NCBI GenBank assembly: GCA_028708055.1
Contig: JAQVZT010000152.1
Coordinates: 1-6,374, forward strand
Source of the DNA: Methanothrix sp.
Lineage (GTDB): Archaea > Halobacteriota > Methanosarcinia > Methanotrichales > Methanotrichaceae
Reading direction: 5' to 3'
DNA: 6,374 nt
In this document: positions 5,938 to 6,374 of the stretch, piece after piece
Layout of the letters: every line of letters begins with the position of its first letter
How positions within the stretch are numbered: position 1 is the stretch's first letter
Notes under the pieces: generated by a model
What the model saw: only the letters and a program-made list of their open reading frames with translations
Told to the model about the DNA's origin: nothing
Database searches by the model: none
Made by a program: the position numbers and the translations under genes

Positions 5938-6164
5938 ATCGATTTCTCCGATCCCGCCGACATCGCCCGCCACGATCGCATGCTCTCCCTGGTGAAGAGA
6001 TTGCTCGCTCCTCGCACAAACAACTTCCTGAAGCAGCCACGCCCGCGGGCGCACGGCCCTGCAGCGTCAGATCGAGGCCACGGACGGGCAGATCGACGGC
6101 TGCCCGGCTGTACGGGCTTAATGAGGAGGAGATCAGGATTGTGGAGGAAGCCGACAAGCGCTAG
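5938..6164 (+). pseudogene. Decayed third copy of the type IIG gene tail (copy C)
   Basis: Begins IDFSDPADIARHDRM, which is closer to what I know of the family's sequence before the tail than copy A's FVPTTDVARHDRM, and reads the restriction frame to about 6006. A two-base difference near 6009 (shared with copy B), a one-base loss near 6050 and a five-base loss near 6098 break the frame. It recovers with YGLNEEEIRIVEEADKR and a TAG at 6162-6164. This is probably the original end of a type IIG gene, because it stops cleanly and carries sequence upstream of the repeat start. An 84-95 codon plus-strand ORF through this region mixes frames and is not a real protein. The piece cannot encode a working domain. 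Its upstream boundary may reach back to about 5920. Confidence 0.8.
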
Positions 6165-6246
6165 GCAAATTTACACCCGCTGATCTCGGGTCGCTGGATT
6201 GGAAGGCCCGCTAGCTGAAATGAATGAAAGAGACTGGCAATCAAGC

Positions 6247-6256
6247 ACTATAAATA
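6247..6256 (+). promoter_or_regulatory. Archaeal TATA box for the gene at 6281
   Basis: ACTATAAATA, identical to the element at 1439-1448, ends 24 bases before the ATG at 6281. Transcription would start at or just before the start codon, giving a leaderless or nearly leaderless mRNA, a common arrangement in archaea. The stretch between copy C and this box (6165-6246) shows no convincing gene or terminator. Confidence 0.5.
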
Positions 6257-6280
6257 CCAAAACAACAGTAAAGAGATAAC

Positions 6281-6374
6281 ATGGCATGTTCAGATAGCCT
6301 AAATGAACGAAATGAGATAACGCCCCCGAATGGTGAGAATTTCATAGATGAAGATCGGGCAATTACAAGGGGGC
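6281..6374 (+). CDS. Unrecognised protein, N-terminal 31 codons only
   Basis: An ATG-initiated frame stays open to the right window edge: MACSDSLNERNEITPP, then NGENFIDEDRAITRG. It is polar and acidic with no signal peptide or membrane segment. No family is recognisable from 31 residues. Support comes from the well-placed TATA box at 6247 and open frame; the upstream AAGAGAT is at best a weak ribosome binding site, which suits a leaderless transcript. The first five residues repeat those predicted for the small minus-strand protein at 1185-1355. It probably marks the right edge of the defence island. Confidence 0.55.
   Translation, partial: MACSDSLNERNEITPPNGENFIDEDRAITRG

Noticed and set aside
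4322..6164. Classical integrative element or insertion sequence with att sites or terminal inverted repeats
   Set aside because: No integrase, transposase, inverted ends or tRNA gene is visible; the repeats are duplicated coding sequence, so homologous exchange is the simpler reading.
5899..6183. Plus-strand ORF of 94 codons
   Set aside because: Reads the restriction frame only for its first third, then runs out of frame through tail copy C; it is a product of the decayed repeat.
6176..6214. Peptide-like reading FTPADLGSLDWKAR before a stop
   Set aside because: Looks protein-like but is only about 15-20 residues with no start; it could be a gene remnant, too short to support.
6220..6279. 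19-codon ORF (MNERDWQSS...) just before the last gene
   Set aside because: It runs across the TATA box at 6247-6256 and has no ribosome binding site or family resemblance.

Overview
The window looks archaeal, most likely from a methanogenic euryarchaeon (a Methanothrix/Methanosaeta-type genome is my guess). The reasons are AT-rich TATA boxes (ACTATAAATA at 1439 and 6247) upstream of genes, GGTG/GGAGG-type ribosome binding sites, frequent AGG/AGA and ATA codons, and gene families common in methanogen accessory regions. The genus cannot be proven from the sequence alone. No rRNA, tRNA, CRISPR array, transposase or integrase was seen.

Layout. (1) Positions 1-968, minus strand: the N-terminal 322 codons of a hydantoinase/oxoprolinase-family (HyuA-like) protein, cut by the left window edge and probably ordinary chromosomal sequence. 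(2) Positions 969-1510: a mostly non-coding spacer with two tiny convergent ORFs (1071-1184 plus, 1185-1355 minus), an array of 12-13 bp repeats containing ATAGC-N-GCTAT palindromes (1381-1432), and a TATA box at 1441. (3) Positions 1511-5908, plus strand: one tightly packed transcription unit. It holds a 1011-residue type IIG restriction-modification protein, a PIN-domain (VapC-like) toxin, a small putative antitoxin, an ORF made of a duplicated tail of the restriction gene, a RelB-like antitoxin too short for usual ORF cut-offs, and a RelE-family toxin. Spacings are 14 nt, an ATGA overlap, a TGATG overlap, 1 nt and another ATGA overlap. (4) Positions 5909-6280: a third, decayed copy of the restriction gene tail, then a promoter. 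(5) Position 6281 to the end: the start of an unrecognised protein.

The main observation is architectural. The last ~200 bp of the type IIG gene occur three times in direct orientation (A 4322-4514, B 5212-5405, C about 5938-6164), and one toxin-antitoxin module sits in each gap: tail A - PIN module - tail B - RelBE module - tail C. A and B share an uninterrupted 101-bp identical block, while the 5' half of B carries a frame-shifting difference shared with C, so B looks like a C/A chimera. In addition, the 3' part of the restriction gene that holds the target-recognition region (about 3340-4310) is strikingly AT-rich compared with both flanks. Together these suggest a defence island built by repeated homologous exchange: specificity-domain replacement inside the gene, and stepwise docking of addiction modules at its conserved 3' end.

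Functionally, the restriction-modification protein would methylate adenine in self DNA and cut unmodified DNA. The two toxin-antitoxin modules would be co-transcribed with it and could stabilise the island or add a second layer of defence; that link is inference.
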